From Pseudomonas serboccidentalis (GTDB taxonomy: Bacteria > Pseudomonadota > Gammaproteobacteria > Pseudomonadales > Pseudomonadaceae), in the NCBI RefSeq assembly GCF_028830055.1, contig NZ_CP101655.1:1450132-1514131 (forward strand): a stretch of 64,000 nt of DNA, in the 5' to 3' direction. Shown piece by piece: positions 1 through 8,861 of the stretch. The position numbers and the translations under genes were made by a program. Each line of letters opens with the position of its first letter. The first letter of the stretch is position 1. The notes beneath the pieces were generated by a model that did no database searches, was not told the DNA's origin, and saw only the letters and a list, made by a program, of their open reading frames with translations.

Positions 1-771
1 CGCTTTGTCGGCTTGCTGGCTGGCAGTCAATACAGCGTTGAAGGCGCTGACGGCCGGGTCCGGCAGACTCGACTGAACGTCGACCCGCGCCACTTCGATG
101 CCGATGCCCTGCCCGCTCGCCTTCAGCTCTGCCAAGCGTTTGTTGATGCCTTGCACCAGATCACCGCGCAGACGCTCGCGGCGTTCGGCCGCCTGATTGT
201 CAGCGCCGAGCAACTCCGGGCGGGCGACCAGAATCGTGTCCAGATCCCGGGCGGCGGTCAAAGCTACAGCGCTGCGGGTGACCAGCCGATCCAGGGCTGG
301 CAGCACATGCTCACCCTGCAACACAAAGTCATACGGATCGGTGACCTTGTAAAACACCCGTACATCCAGTTGCACCACACCGGCGTCGCCGGTCAGCAAG
401 TAGCCGGAACCGGCCAAGGCATCGCTCAGCGGTGTGGCGAAGGTCGCAACGCGGTCAGCCTTGATCGCCTCACTGCTGCGCAGCAGGTTTTCCACTCGGC
501 GTTCAATCACTCGATCTGCTGCGGGCAGTAAAACCACTTGTTCGAACGGTTGCGGCCAGGCCAGCAACAGGCCGGCATTCTGGATGCGATCCAGTGCACC
601 AAAGTGCAAAACCACAGCGCGATTCTGCGGATCGATCTGCCGGACATTGGAAAACGCCCACGCCAACGCAGCCAAAACGGTCACCGCGTACAAGGCAAAA
701 AACGCCAGGCGTCCGGCCTGAATCCACGGACTGCTCAACGAATGTGTTCCACGTGGAACTTCATCACTCAT
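1..771 (-). CDS. SPFH-family membrane protein (HflK/HflC-like), partial
   Basis: The gene runs off the left edge; 257 codons from the ATG at 771 are present. The visible protein has a short N-terminus, one hydrophobic segment (about residues 22-41) and then an SPFH/band-7 start (DPQNRAVVLHFGALDRI) leading into a domain with VFYKVTDPYDFVLQ, as in HflK. The SPFH family forms membrane scaffolds that control proteases such as FtsH. ATGA overlap (4 bases) with the upstream SPFH gene places it third in a three-gene operon. The 16-bp parS-like site lies within its codons 4-9. It is not the canonical hflK next to hflX/hfq. Function beyond the family is inference. Confidence 0.8.
   Translation of the reverse strand, partial: MSDEVPRGTHSLSSPWIQAGRLAFFALYAVTVLAALAWAFSNVRQIDPQNRAVVLHFGALDRIQNAGLLLAWPQPFEQVVLLPAADRVIERRVENLLRSSEAIKADRVATFATPLSDALAGSGYLLTGDAGVVQLDVRVFYKVTDPYDFVLQGEHVLPALDRLVTRSAVALTAARDLDTILVARPELLGADNQAAERRERLRGDLVQGINKRLAELKASGQGIGIEVARVDVQSSLPDPAVSAFNAVLTASQQADKA
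745..760. promoter_or_regulatory. parS: parS centromere site (15/16 match)
   Basis: TGTTCCACGTGGAACT, a near-perfect palindrome matching the Pseudomonas parS consensus TGTTCCACGTGGAACA at 15 of 16 positions. It lies inside the 5' end of the third SPFH gene, about 49 kb from oriC. ParB, encoded at 40777-41649, is the expected binder. A second, perfect copy lies at 53793. Confidence 0.75.
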
Positions 772-1808
772 GGTTGCGATCCGGATTTGTTATCGACAGC
801 GGGCGGACCGTCCACCAGCACGCGGAATGGCGCGGCGTCGGTGCGCAGGATCAGCTTGGTGTCCGGCGTAACGATGGTGCCGAGGGTATCCAGTGAGCGC
901 AGCAGGTTGTACAGCTGCGGCGAACCGGCGTAGGCACGGCCGTAGATCTGAGCGGCTTCGACCCGGGACTGCGCTTCGATTTCCGCGGCTTTTACCGTGG
1001 CATCGGCTTGCACAATCCGCGCATCGCGCTCGGCGGCTGAACGGATCTGCGCCGCTTCACGCTTGCCAATGGCCGTGCGTTCGGTGGCGATTGTTTCACG
1101 CTCGGCACGCATCCGATCGACCGTCGCCGTGAGCGTCACCGAGGGCAAGGTCAGCCGTTCGATGCCGACCTGTACCACGCGCACGCCGTAAGTGGCGAGC
1201 AGTTGCTGATCGATCTGCTGACGCAATTGCGCTTCGAAATCGGCGATGCGCACCTGACTCGCATCAGTGTTCACCAGATTCGCCAGGTCGAAACTGCTGG
1301 CGGTGGTTTCCAGTGCCGAGCCGACAAAGGTCCGAATCTGCCGCGCCGCTTCATCCGGCTGGTTCTGCACTGCACGCATGAAACGCTGCACGTTGTCCGG
1401 GTCGCCCTGGACCTGCCACGCCACATAGGCCTGAACGATGATGCGCAAACCGTCGCGGGTGCCGACATCCTGCAAACCGCTGGACGTGGTGCGCAGGCGC
1501 AAATCCACCGGGATCGCCGCTTCGAACGGTGCCGGCCAGCGCCAGCTCAAACCGGGTTCAAGCAACACCCGCGACGGATTGCCGAAACGGGTGATGACCG
1601 TGGCCTCCCCCGAGCGCACTTGCACCAGGCTCGCCGCCGCGACGGCAAACGCCACCAGCAACACCGCCCAGCCCATGCGCCGCCACGGGAACGGGCCCGC
1701 CTCTTCCGGCGCACCGTGGTGATGATGCCCATGATGATGGTGATGCCCGGCGTGGCCGTGATCGTGGCCGCTGTGGTCATGCGAATCGTGAGTGTGCGAC
1801 TGGCTCAA
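768..1808 (-). CDS. HflC-like SPFH protein with His-rich N-terminus
   Basis: 346 aa. Residues 5-31 hold 16 histidines mixed with Asp, Ser and Gly, followed by a single membrane span (about 46-63) and an SPFH domain (GEATVITRFGNPSRVLLEPG). A long Ala/Glu/Arg-rich coiled region follows (ERTAIGKREAAQIRSAAERD), as in HflC. The His-rich tail resembles metal-binding segments of zinc transporters and is unusual for HflC. I chose the TTG at 1808: AGGAG lies 7 bases upstream, and its TTGA overlaps the stop of the upstream gene. The start of the third SPFH gene overlaps its stop in turn. Role as a protease-modulating membrane complex is inferred from family; metal binding is a guess from composition. 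Confidence 0.85.
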   Translation of the reverse strand: MSQSHTHDSHDHSGHDHGHAGHHHHHGHHHHGAPEEAGPFPWRRMGWAVLLVAFAVAAASLVQVRSGEATVITRFGNPSRVLLEPGLSWRWPAPFEAAIPVDLRLRTTSSGLQDVGTRDGLRIIVQAYVAWQVQGDPDNVQRFMRAVQNQPDEAARQIRTFVGSALETTASSFDLANLVNTDASQVRIADFEAQLRQQIDQQLLATYGVRVVQVGIERLTLPSVTLTATVDRMRAERETIATERTAIGKREAAQIRSAAERDARIVQADATVKAAEIEAQSRVEAAQIYGRAYAGSPQLYNLLRSLDTLGTIVTPDTKLILRTDAAPFRVLVDGPPAVDNKSGSQP

Positions 1809-3772
1809 TGGGCAACTCCTGGTTGAGCGGTGGTGCGCGCGGGCGTCGGGTCAGCCGGCAGCGTGAACGTACGCAGGTCGATGGTCGGCGCATTGCTGCT
1901 GCCGCCTAAACGGTGGTCGAGCACCAGCAGTTTGGCCTTGCTCAGGCCCTGGCTGAGCTGACTGAAATATTGCTCCAGCACAAATGCCTGGCCGGCGCTG
2001 GCATAAGCTTGTTGTTCAGCCTTGAACTTCAGATCCGCCGCTTGCGCCGTGGCGTTGACCTCACGCGCACTGGCGCTGGCCTGGTCGCGGACAAGGCTGG
2101 CCTGCAACTGCGCCTGGTTACTGGCTTCAGCCGCAGCACCGCGCTCCCGGGAGATCAACGCCTGTGCACCGATCTGCGCCGCTTGCACGCCGTGATAAGC
2201 ATTGGCGGCACCGGCAGGTGGATGAATCGCCTCGACCACGGTGGCGAGAATCTCCACGCCGCTGTCGAGTTTCTGCAGATCGTCTTGCACCGCGCGGCCG
2301 ATTTCTTCGCCCAGTCCTACCCGATCCGCCCCCAGCAGGCCGTCGAGGGTGCGCGAGGCAAAATCGTGAACCAGAATCCGGCTCGCGGTGCTGCGAATCA
2401 GCGTCGGTACATCGGCGTTGTTGTAGGTAGCCGCCAAGGCATCCTGATCACGCAGGCCGATGCGATAGACGAAGCGCACGTCCATGTTGACGATCTGAAA
2501 GCTCTGCTGATCGCCGCGACTGCTGGCGATGACCTGGGATTTGTCGTTGACGTGACTGGCATCCCACAAGCGGTTGGCGATCATCGGGGCCGGGCCTTCG
2601 GCGGGGTCGGCCTGAGTAGGCGGTGCCGGAGCATCGCCGACGCTGGTCGCCAGCTCATGCACCACGCCATTCTCGACGCTCAACACGCGGCCCAGCGGCC
2701 ACGGTAAACCGGCGTGCAAGCCGGGGCCGAAGACTTGCACCGGTTTGCCGAAACGCTCGTAAATGCCACGCCCTTGCAGCGGGATTTCGTGAATACCGGT
2801 CAACAACCAGCCGACCGCGGCGACCAGCACCAGCACCGGGAGAAAGGCCCGGCGCATGTAGCTGAAGGCCCAGATCTGACGCAGGTCGATACCGAAACGG
2901 TTGTGCAATTCGTGCTGCAAAGCGAGCAACGGCTGAGGCGGCCAACGCAGCATGTCGGCAACAAAACTACGCGCCAGCAGGGTCGGTTCGAGCTGCTCGC
3001 GATGCGGACTGAATATCGACAGAACGGCGCGCAATAGCAACTCGATCGCGACCAATCCTGGCAAGATTCCGATTAACACGGCGAGTCGTACGGGCCATAC
3101 CGAAGCGTCGCTGGCGAATAACAGACACAACGCACCGAGCACCAGACTGATGATCGCCACCCGCGCCAATTGGGCGAGGGATCCGGCTTCCGGCCATTGC
3201 GCCGGGTTTTCCTGGGCCAGTTGGCGCTCCAGCACCAGCAGACCGAAGCCCAGCAGCAACATCAGCGCCGCGCCCACGGTGGCAGACAACCCAACCGCGC
3301 CGGCCGGCAACGCAAGGTTCCACACCTGCTCGATGCTCAGCACCACCAACGCTGAACAGCCGCCGAGCCACAACGTGGCGGCACCGATCTGCCCGAGCAA
3401 GTGAACTCCACGTTGACTCAGGCGCTCCAGCAACCGCTCGTACCAGCCGTCAGGCGCTGCTGGCTCCACCTCCTCGGTCGGCACCAGCGGCGCCGGCGGG
3501 TTCATCACCCGGGCGCGCCACTGTGTCACCCACCCCGCTGATTGCAGGCCGGCAACCAGCACCAGCAACGCCGCGCTCAGATTCACCAGCAACGCCGGCC
3601 ATAACGATTGCGCGGCAAACAGCCCGACAAAAAACGCCAGTACCCACCCCGCGCCGGCCAATCCGCCGAGGCCGATGGCCAGACGGCGCAAGCGTCGCCC
3701 CTGTGCGGCCGCTTGTTGAAAGCGCGGCAACCCGGTCACTTGCGTGCCATCGACATCCAGATCGACTTGCAT
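1805..3772 (-). CDS. Large HflK-like SPFH protein with multi-span N-terminus
   Basis: 655 aa from the ATG at 3772, which has GGAG just upstream; the frame stays open further upstream but that stretch lacks family character. The first half (about residues 30-340) holds several hydrophobic segments, e.g. GLGGLAGAGWVLAFFVGLF and AAVGWLLTG, so it spans the membrane several times. The second half is an SPFH domain (GIYERFGKPVQVFGPGLHAG) with an Ala/Gln-rich coiled C-terminus. Canonical HflK is about 400 aa with one span, so this is an expanded paralogue. It leads the three-gene SPFH operon and is divergent from lpd3. Function is unknown beyond the family. Confidence 0.85.
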   Translation of the reverse strand: MQVDLDVDGTQVTGLPRFQQAAAQGRRLRRLAIGLGGLAGAGWVLAFFVGLFAAQSLWPALLVNLSAALLVLVAGLQSAGWVTQWRARVMNPPAPLVPTEEVEPAAPDGWYERLLERLSQRGVHLLGQIGAATLWLGGCSALVVLSIEQVWNLALPAGAVGLSATVGAALMLLLGFGLLVLERQLAQENPAQWPEAGSLAQLARVAIISLVLGALCLLFASDASVWPVRLAVLIGILPGLVAIELLLRAVLSIFSPHREQLEPTLLARSFVADMLRWPPQPLLALQHELHNRFGIDLRQIWAFSYMRRAFLPVLVLVAAVGWLLTGIHEIPLQGRGIYERFGKPVQVFGPGLHAGLPWPLGRVLSVENGVVHELATSVGDAPAPPTQADPAEGPAPMIANRLWDASHVNDKSQVIASSRGDQQSFQIVNMDVRFVYRIGLRDQDALAATYNNADVPTLIRSTASRILVHDFASRTLDGLLGADRVGLGEEIGRAVQDDLQKLDSGVEILATVVEAIHPPAGAANAYHGVQAAQIGAQALISRERGAAAEASNQAQLQASLVRDQASASAREVNATAQAADLKFKAEQQAYASAGQAFVLEQYFSQLSQGLSKAKLLVLDHRLGGSSNAPTIDLRTFTLPADPTPARTTAQPGVAH

Positions 3773-3982
3773 ATCACTCCAAAGCCATTGATTCACCGGT
3801 CTTGTCGTTACGATATAACGAAAAGCGTGAAATATTCGTACACAAATACGCTTATCTAAAGATGCGCAACCTGTCGCTTGCCTGAAGCCTTGACCGAAAT
3901 GTCCGGCAACGCACATATTACGTTCGTAATTTTACTGACCTACTACTTTTAGCGATCCGCATCCCCAACGAGGAGCAAGAGC
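3773..3982. promoter_or_regulatory. Divergent intergenic region, SPFH operon / lpd3
   Basis: 210 bases between two divergent starts, clearly more AT-rich than the flanking genes (about 3815-3955). It should carry promoters for both directions, but I cannot single out convincing -35/-10 pairs. GAGGAG at 3970-3975 is the ribosome binding site of lpd3. Confidence 0.4.
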
Positions 3983-5383
3983 ATGAGTCACTACGACGTG
4001 GTAATTCTGGGCGGCGGCCCCGGTGGTTATAACGCGGCGATTCGCGCCGGCCAGCTGGGCCTGAAGGCCGCGTGCGTGGAAGGCCGCGCGACGTTGGGCG
4101 GCACCTGCCTGAACGTCGGTTGCATGCCGTCCAAGGCCTTGCTGCACGCCTCGGAGCTGTACGACGCAGCCATGGGTGCGGAATTCGCCAACCTCGGCAT
4201 CGAGGTCAAACCCACGCTCAACCTCGCGCAAATGATGAAACAGAAAGACGAGAGCGTGAGCGGCCTGACCAAAGGCATCGAGTTTCTGTTTCGCAAGAAC
4301 AAGGTCGAATGGATCAAGGGCTGGGGCCACATCGATGGCCCGGGCAAAGTCACGGTGACCGATGATCAAGGCAACAAGACCGAACTGAGCGCCAAGGACA
4401 TCATCATCGCCACCGGCTCCGAGCCCACGCCCCTGCCCGGCGTCGAGATCGACAACCACCGCATCCTCGATTCCACCGGCGCGTTGTCCCTGAGTGAAGT
4501 ACCCAAGCATCTGGTGGTGATTGGCGCCGGGGTGATCGGCCTCGAACTCGGCTCGGTATGGCGCCGCCTCGGGGCCCAGGTGACCGTGGTCGAATACCTC
4601 GACCGCATCTGCCCCGGTGTCGACGGTGAGGCCGGCAAGACCCTGCAGCGTTCGTTGAGCAAGCAAGGCATCAGCTTCAAGTTGAGTTCGAAGGTCACCA
4701 GCGCCACGACCTCGGCCAACGGCGTACAGCTCAGCGTCGAACCCGCCGCCGGTGGCAGCGCGGAATTGCTCGAAGCCGACTACGTGCTGGTCGCGATCGG
4801 CCGGCGTCCGTACACCCAGGGTCTGGGCCTGGAGAATGTGGGCCTGACCACCGACAAGCGCGGCATGCTCGCCAACCGCCAGCACCGCACCGAAGCGCAG
4901 GGCGTCTGGGTGATCGGCGACGTGACGTCCGGGCCGATGCTCGCGCACAAGGCCGAAGACGAGGCGATGGCCTGCGTCGAACAGATTGTCGGCAAGGCCG
5001 GCGAGGTCAACTACGAGCTGATCCCCAACGTCATCTATACCCGACCTGAGCTGGCCAGCGTCGGCAAGACCGAAGAGCAGCTCAAGGCCGAAGGGCGTGC
5101 CTACAAAGTCGGCAAATTCCCGTTCACCGCCAACAGCCGGGCGAAGATCAACCACGAAACCGAAGGCTTCGCCAAAGTCCTCGCCGACGAACGCACGGAC
5201 GAGATCCTTGGCGTGCACCTGGTCGGCCCGAGCGTCAGCGAAATGATCGGCGAATACTGCGTGGCCATGGAATTCAGCGCATCGGCCGAAGACATCGCCC
5301 TGACCTGCCACCCGCACCCGACGCGTTCAGAAGCGTTGCGGCAGGCGGCGATGAATGTCGAGGGGATGGCGACGCAGATGTAG
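3983..5383 (+). CDS. lpd3: Dihydrolipoyl dehydrogenase (LPD-3 type)
   Basis: 466 aa flavoprotein disulfide reductase. It reoxidises dihydrolipoamide with NAD+ using FAD. Visible: N-terminal FAD motif GGGPGGYNAAIRAG (10-23), redox-active disulfide in GGTCLNVGCMPSK (Cys42, Cys47), NAD-binding VIGAGVIGLELGS, second FAD site VWVIGDVTSG, and the C-terminal His-Glu catalytic pair in CHPHPTRSEALRQ. The length and sequence fit the third LPD of pseudomonads (LPD-3) rather than the LPD of the 2-oxoglutarate or branched-chain complexes. It stands alone, without E1 or E2 genes, so its partner complex cannot be told from context. Confidence 0.93.
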   Translation: MSHYDVVILGGGPGGYNAAIRAGQLGLKAACVEGRATLGGTCLNVGCMPSKALLHASELYDAAMGAEFANLGIEVKPTLNLAQMMKQKDESVSGLTKGIEFLFRKNKVEWIKGWGHIDGPGKVTVTDDQGNKTELSAKDIIIATGSEPTPLPGVEIDNHRILDSTGALSLSEVPKHLVVIGAGVIGLELGSVWRRLGAQVTVVEYLDRICPGVDGEAGKTLQRSLSKQGISFKLSSKVTSATTSANGVQLSVEPAAGGSAELLEADYVLVAIGRRPYTQGLGLENVGLTTDKRGMLANRQHRTEAQGVWVIGDVTSGPMLAHKAEDEAMACVEQIVGKAGEVNYELIPNVIYTRPELASVGKTEEQLKAEGRAYKVGKFPFTANSRAKINHETEGFAKVLADERTDEILGVHLVGPSVSEMIGEYCVAMEFSASAEDIALTCHPHPTRSEALRQAAMNVEGMATQM

Positions 5384-5407
5384 TCAGCAAAGATATGGGC
5401 GACCGCT

Positions 5408-5470
5408 ATCGCGAGCAGGCTCACTCCTACATTGGAACGCGATCAATGTGGGAGCCAGCCTGCTGGCGAT
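5408..5470. repeat. REP palindrome, class with GAGCAGGCT core
   Basis: Two 24-base arms (5408-5431 and 5447-5470) match in inverted orientation at 20 of 24 positions around a 15-base loop; the core is GCAGGCT...CTCCTACA. It lies between the convergent lpd3 and Lrp-type genes. It is a different class from the REP elements at 25338, 31950 and 56326. It may also act as a bidirectional transcription barrier. Confidence 0.75.
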
Positions 5471-5484
5471 GAAGGCCACTCGGT

Positions 5485-5958
5485 CTAAAGCGGTAGATGC
5501 CCCAACGGCAGCGCCCCCGGGGTCTTCACCGTGTGAATCGCGAAGTTGCTGCGAATGTCACTCACCCCCGGCAGCTTCAGCAGGCAGCCGCTGAGAAAGC
5601 GGTCATACGCGCGCAGGTCCGGCACCACCACCTGCAACAGAAAGTCCGACTCCCCCGACACCAGAAACGCCGAGATCACCTCCGGCAGCGCCGTGACAGC
5701 CGCGTAAAAGGCTTCAGCCTGTTCGTCGTTGTGTCGCTCGACCTTGACCCCGACAAACACCGTCAGCCCCAGCCCCACCTCGTCACGATCCAGATTGGCC
5801 TGATAGCCGCGAATCACCCCGGCCTCCTCCAGCATCCGTACCCGGCGCAAACAAGGTGACGCCGACAGCCCGATTTCATCTGCCAACTCGACGTTGCTCA
5901 GCCGTCCGTTGCGTTGCAGCGCGGCGAGAATCTTGCGATCAAAGGCGTCGAGTTTCAT
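5485..5958 (-). CDS. Lrp/AsnC family transcriptional regulator
   Basis: 157 aa, the usual length. N-terminal winged helix-turn-helix (FDRKILAALQRNGRLSNVEL, then LADEIGLSASPCLRRVRMLE) followed by an RAM/AsnC ligand-binding domain (VFVGVKVERHNDEQAEAFYA). Members bind amino acids as octamers or dimers and control transport or metabolism. It is divergent, across 144 bases, from a LysE-type exporter gene, the classic arrangement in which the regulator controls export of its amino-acid ligand. That link is inference; the ligand is unknown. Confidence 0.93.
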   Translation of the reverse strand: MKLDAFDRKILAALQRNGRLSNVELADEIGLSASPCLRRVRMLEEAGVIRGYQANLDRDEVGLGLTVFVGVKVERHNDEQAEAFYAAVTALPEVISAFLVSGESDFLLQVVVPDLRAYDRFLSGCLLKLPGVSDIRSNFAIHTVKTPGALPLGHLPL

Positions 5959-6102
5959 GGTTGGCAGATCCTGATGGTCAAAGCACTAAAAGAAAGCAGG
6001 TTATGCCAATCCTGTGTTTTTTTGAAGCCGACTACGCAAGCACCTGCCCCACCCTTCAGCCATAGACTGTGCTCACCAAATCGACCACGAAAGGGCTGCG
6101 AC

Positions 6103-6732
6103 ATGGCGAGTATCTGGCTGTTTTTTCTGGCATTGGCGGTGGTCTTCCTGTTGCCCGGCCCGGACATGATCCTGTTGCTGCAAACCGGTGCCCGCCAAGG
6201 TCGCAGCGCGGCGCTGGCGACCGCCGTGGGGCTGGGGATTGCCCGGGGCTGTCACGTGGCATTGGCGGCGTTGGGCCTGGCCGCGCTGTTCAAGGCAGCG
6301 CCGTGGACGTTTGATCTGGTGCGTCTGGCGGGCGCGGCGTATCTGCTGTGGATCGGCATTCAGTGCCTGCGCAGCACATTGTTGCCGAACCTCAATGCAG
6401 CCCCTGACGCCGACACCCACGGACAATGGCGCGAAGCGATTCGCCGTGGCTTGCTGACCAATCTGCTCAACCCCAAGGCCTTGCTGTTCTGCTCGGTGCT
6501 GTTGCCGCAATTCATCGTCAATGACGGCGCACCGGTGCTGACCCAATTTGCCACCCTCGGCATGTTGCTGGTGGGCGTCGGGCTGCTGTTCGACAGCGCC
6601 TACGCCTTGACCGGTGCTGCACTGGGCCGTTGGCTGCAACACAGTCCAACCGCCCAGCGCGTCCAGCAATGGCTGTTCGGCAGCCTGTTGATCGGCTTCG
6701 CCGTACGCCTGACGTTTGTCCAGCAGGCCTAG
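6103..6732 (+). CDS. LysE/RhtB family amino-acid exporter
   Basis: 209 aa. Six hydrophobic segments and the N-terminal signature LLPGPDMILLLQTGARQG followed by LATAVGLGIARGCH identify the LysE/RhtB superfamily of inner-membrane amino-acid effluxers; NLLNPKALLFCSVLLPQF is the second conserved block. The frame is open from 5914, but the membrane protein begins at the ATG at 6103 (preceded by AAAGGGC). Divergent from an Lrp/AsnC regulator, its probable controller. Its stop overlaps the convergent next gene by 4 bases. The substrate is not predictable. Confidence 0.93.
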   Translation: MASIWLFFLALAVVFLLPGPDMILLLQTGARQGRSAALATAVGLGIARGCHVALAALGLAALFKAAPWTFDLVRLAGAAYLLWIGIQCLRSTLLPNLNAAPDADTHGQWREAIRRGLLTNLLNPKALLFCSVLLPQFIVNDGAPVLTQFATLGMLLVGVGLLFDSAYALTGAALGRWLQHSPTAQRVQQWLFGSLLIGFAVRLTFVQQA

Positions 6733-8861
6733 GGCTTGCGTGCCTTGCGACGACGACGGATCAACGCCAACGCGCCAGCACTGAGCAGCACCAGGACGCC
6801 GACCACCGGCCACTTGTACGGGCGCAACGTATTGCGCACCGCATCGGTGACCTGAGTCACGTAACGCTTGTCGGCGTTTTCGAAATCCGGGTACGGGCAC
6901 TGATTGCCGAAGTCCACCGCCCACGGCACGTAAGGGCCTTCGTTGACGTAACGGCGATACAGCGCGCTCTGCTCTTGCAGGCTGCTGTTGAAACCGGCGG
7001 CATTGCACAACACCGCCGCAAACGCCTGACTGGTGTGCGGCAAGTTGTCGGCGGCACGGCCAGCCAGCGCGGTGGCGACAAAGCGGTAGTGATAACGCTC
7101 ATTCGGCTGCGCCTGACTGGCCTTCTGACGCTGGACTTCGTCCTCGGCCACCAGCGGCCCGCCTTTCAGTTCGGTGTTTTCCAGGCTGTAGTTGCCGCCA
7201 AATGTGGCGTAATCCGGCGCCATCTCGTAACCGAGGATATCCATGCCCCATTCGCGCGCCGTCCATGCCGCGTTGTACAAGGCGCTGGCACGTTTGGTCG
7301 GCCACCAGGCGGCATCGGCCTTCATCCGCTGCTCGCCGTAGAGCCGGGCCTTGTGTTGCAGATCGGGATTGTCGAAATAGCCGACCGCTTCCTCGTAATG
7401 CCCTTCGCGCAGCAAACGCCGCCCCAGCAGGTTACGCAGGCTGGCGGCGACCGGCAGCGGCACGTAGTTGTCGCGCTGCTGCTGGGTCAGCGCCGGCGGC
7501 GCCGGCACGTTGTCATCGACATACCGCTTGAGCTCATCGACCGTCAGCACGCGCTCGGCCACCGTCGCCGCGTCGAACCAATAGATGCTGTTGCTGCGAT
7601 ACAACTGCACGAACGCTTGCAGGTATTCGCCGCGTTGCAGCGCGAGGATTGCACTCTCACCTTCGACGCGGCATTTGGGCTGCAGGGTTTCGTAGTCCCA
7701 GTCCGGGGTGCGTCGGTAGCCCCAGTCCTCGTTCTGCGGGAAGGCCTGCGCGGCTTTGGCATAGGCGGCAGCGGCAGCATTCCTGTCACCGTCACGCACC
7801 GCCAGTTTGGCCCGCAGCCACCACGCCAGTCCGCCGTCACCGGCGTTCTCGAGAAAAGCCTTGGCACCGGCGTAATCACCCTGTTGATAACTCAATGCCG
7901 CCAGACGATCCGCGTTTTCGAGGCTGCCGCGCGTGCTGTTCTGCAGCAGTTTGACGAGTTTTTTCTCGTTCGGTGGTTCATCGCCGTACGACCAGCCAAG
8001 CCGGCTGACCAAGGAAGCCGTCACCAACTGCTGCACCGCTTTGCGCTGCAGCAAATCCGCCAGTTCATTCTCAGGCAGCTCAGCCAGTTCATTCATCAGT
8101 TGTTTCAGCGAGGTGTAACCCACGGCCGAGCCGTGCAGGTTCTGCGCTTCATACAGTTCGATGGCGCCATTCCAGTCGCCAGCGGTACGCAGCACCCGCG
8201 CCTCTTCGCCGAGGCTGGCCACACCGAGTTCCAGCGGATCGCTCAAGCCATCGATGCTCATCTGCCGGGTCTGACGGAACGCCTCGCGCGCCTGCTCCAG
8301 CGCTTCGATGGCATCGCCCGCCTCGGCACTCATGGCAAACCAGGTCCGGCCCAGGGAATACGCCGCCCAAGTGCTGCGCAGCGGACGCTGATCGGCCGGC
8401 AGCGCCAGCACCTTGTTGAAATACTCGACGGCCAGTTGATGATCGCCCGTGGCAAACGCTACCGCGCCAGCCACATACAGACGGATTTCCGCCGGCAGAC
8501 TGGCGCCCTGAGCCTCGACCTGACGTGCATCGGTGAGGCCGCGCAGCTGCTTGACCAATGCTTGTTGCTCGGCGCTCAGACCGACCTGCTCGGCTTTTTC
8601 GCGAACCGCAGCAGGCTCGCTCTCGTCACCGTACAGATCGTCGGGGTTGTGTGTCGCCGCGGTGATGTTCTTCAGCCCGGCAATGGTTTTGCCCAGGCGA
8701 CTGATCTCGAAGTTGAAGTTGCCCTCCGGCAGATCGGCCAGGGTTTGCCCGCGATTGTCGAGCAGACGCATCGGGAAGTCCGGGCCGCAGGCCAGCGCCG
8801 AACCCAGCGGCAGGCTGAGGCTCAGGCAGAGCAGATGGCGGGGCCAGTTACGGGTCAACAT
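6729..8861 (-). CDS. Exported helical-repeat protein with C-terminal anchor, unknown function
   Basis: 710 aa from the ATG at 8861, preceded by a strong AAGGAGG. A signal peptide (about 1-24) ends in ALA before Cys; it lacks a proper lipobox. The body is rich in TPR/Sel1-like helical hairpins, e.g. DHQLAVEYFNKVLALPADQR and GDYAGAKAFLENAGDGGLAW, and contains several Cys residues (CGPDFP, KCRVEG, NQCPYPD). The C-terminus is one membrane span plus a basic tail (VVGVLVLLSAGALALIRRRR), so the protein is probably periplasmic and anchored by its tail. Its start overlaps the end of the upstream DUF3142 lipoprotein gene by 14 bases, so the two are co-translated. I do not recognise a function. Confidence 0.8.
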   Translation of the reverse strand: MLTRNWPRHLLCLSLSLPLGSALACGPDFPMRLLDNRGQTLADLPEGNFNFEISRLGKTIAGLKNITAATHNPDDLYGDESEPAAVREKAEQVGLSAEQQALVKQLRGLTDARQVEAQGASLPAEIRLYVAGAVAFATGDHQLAVEYFNKVLALPADQRPLRSTWAAYSLGRTWFAMSAEAGDAIEALEQAREAFRQTRQMSIDGLSDPLELGVASLGEEARVLRTAGDWNGAIELYEAQNLHGSAVGYTSLKQLMNELAELPENELADLLQRKAVQQLVTASLVSRLGWSYGDEPPNEKKLVKLLQNSTRGSLENADRLAALSYQQGDYAGAKAFLENAGDGGLAWWLRAKLAVRDGDRNAAAAAYAKAAQAFPQNEDWGYRRTPDWDYETLQPKCRVEGESAILALQRGEYLQAFVQLYRSNSIYWFDAATVAERVLTVDELKRYVDDNVPAPPALTQQQRDNYVPLPVAASLRNLLGRRLLREGHYEEAVGYFDNPDLQHKARLYGEQRMKADAAWWPTKRASALYNAAWTAREWGMDILGYEMAPDYATFGGNYSLENTELKGGPLVAEDEVQRQKASQAQPNERYHYRFVATALAGRAADNLPHTSQAFAAVLCNAAGFNSSLQEQSALYRRYVNEGPYVPWAVDFGNQCPYPDFENADKRYVTQVTDAVRNTLRPYKWPVVGVLVLLSAGALALIRRRRKARKP

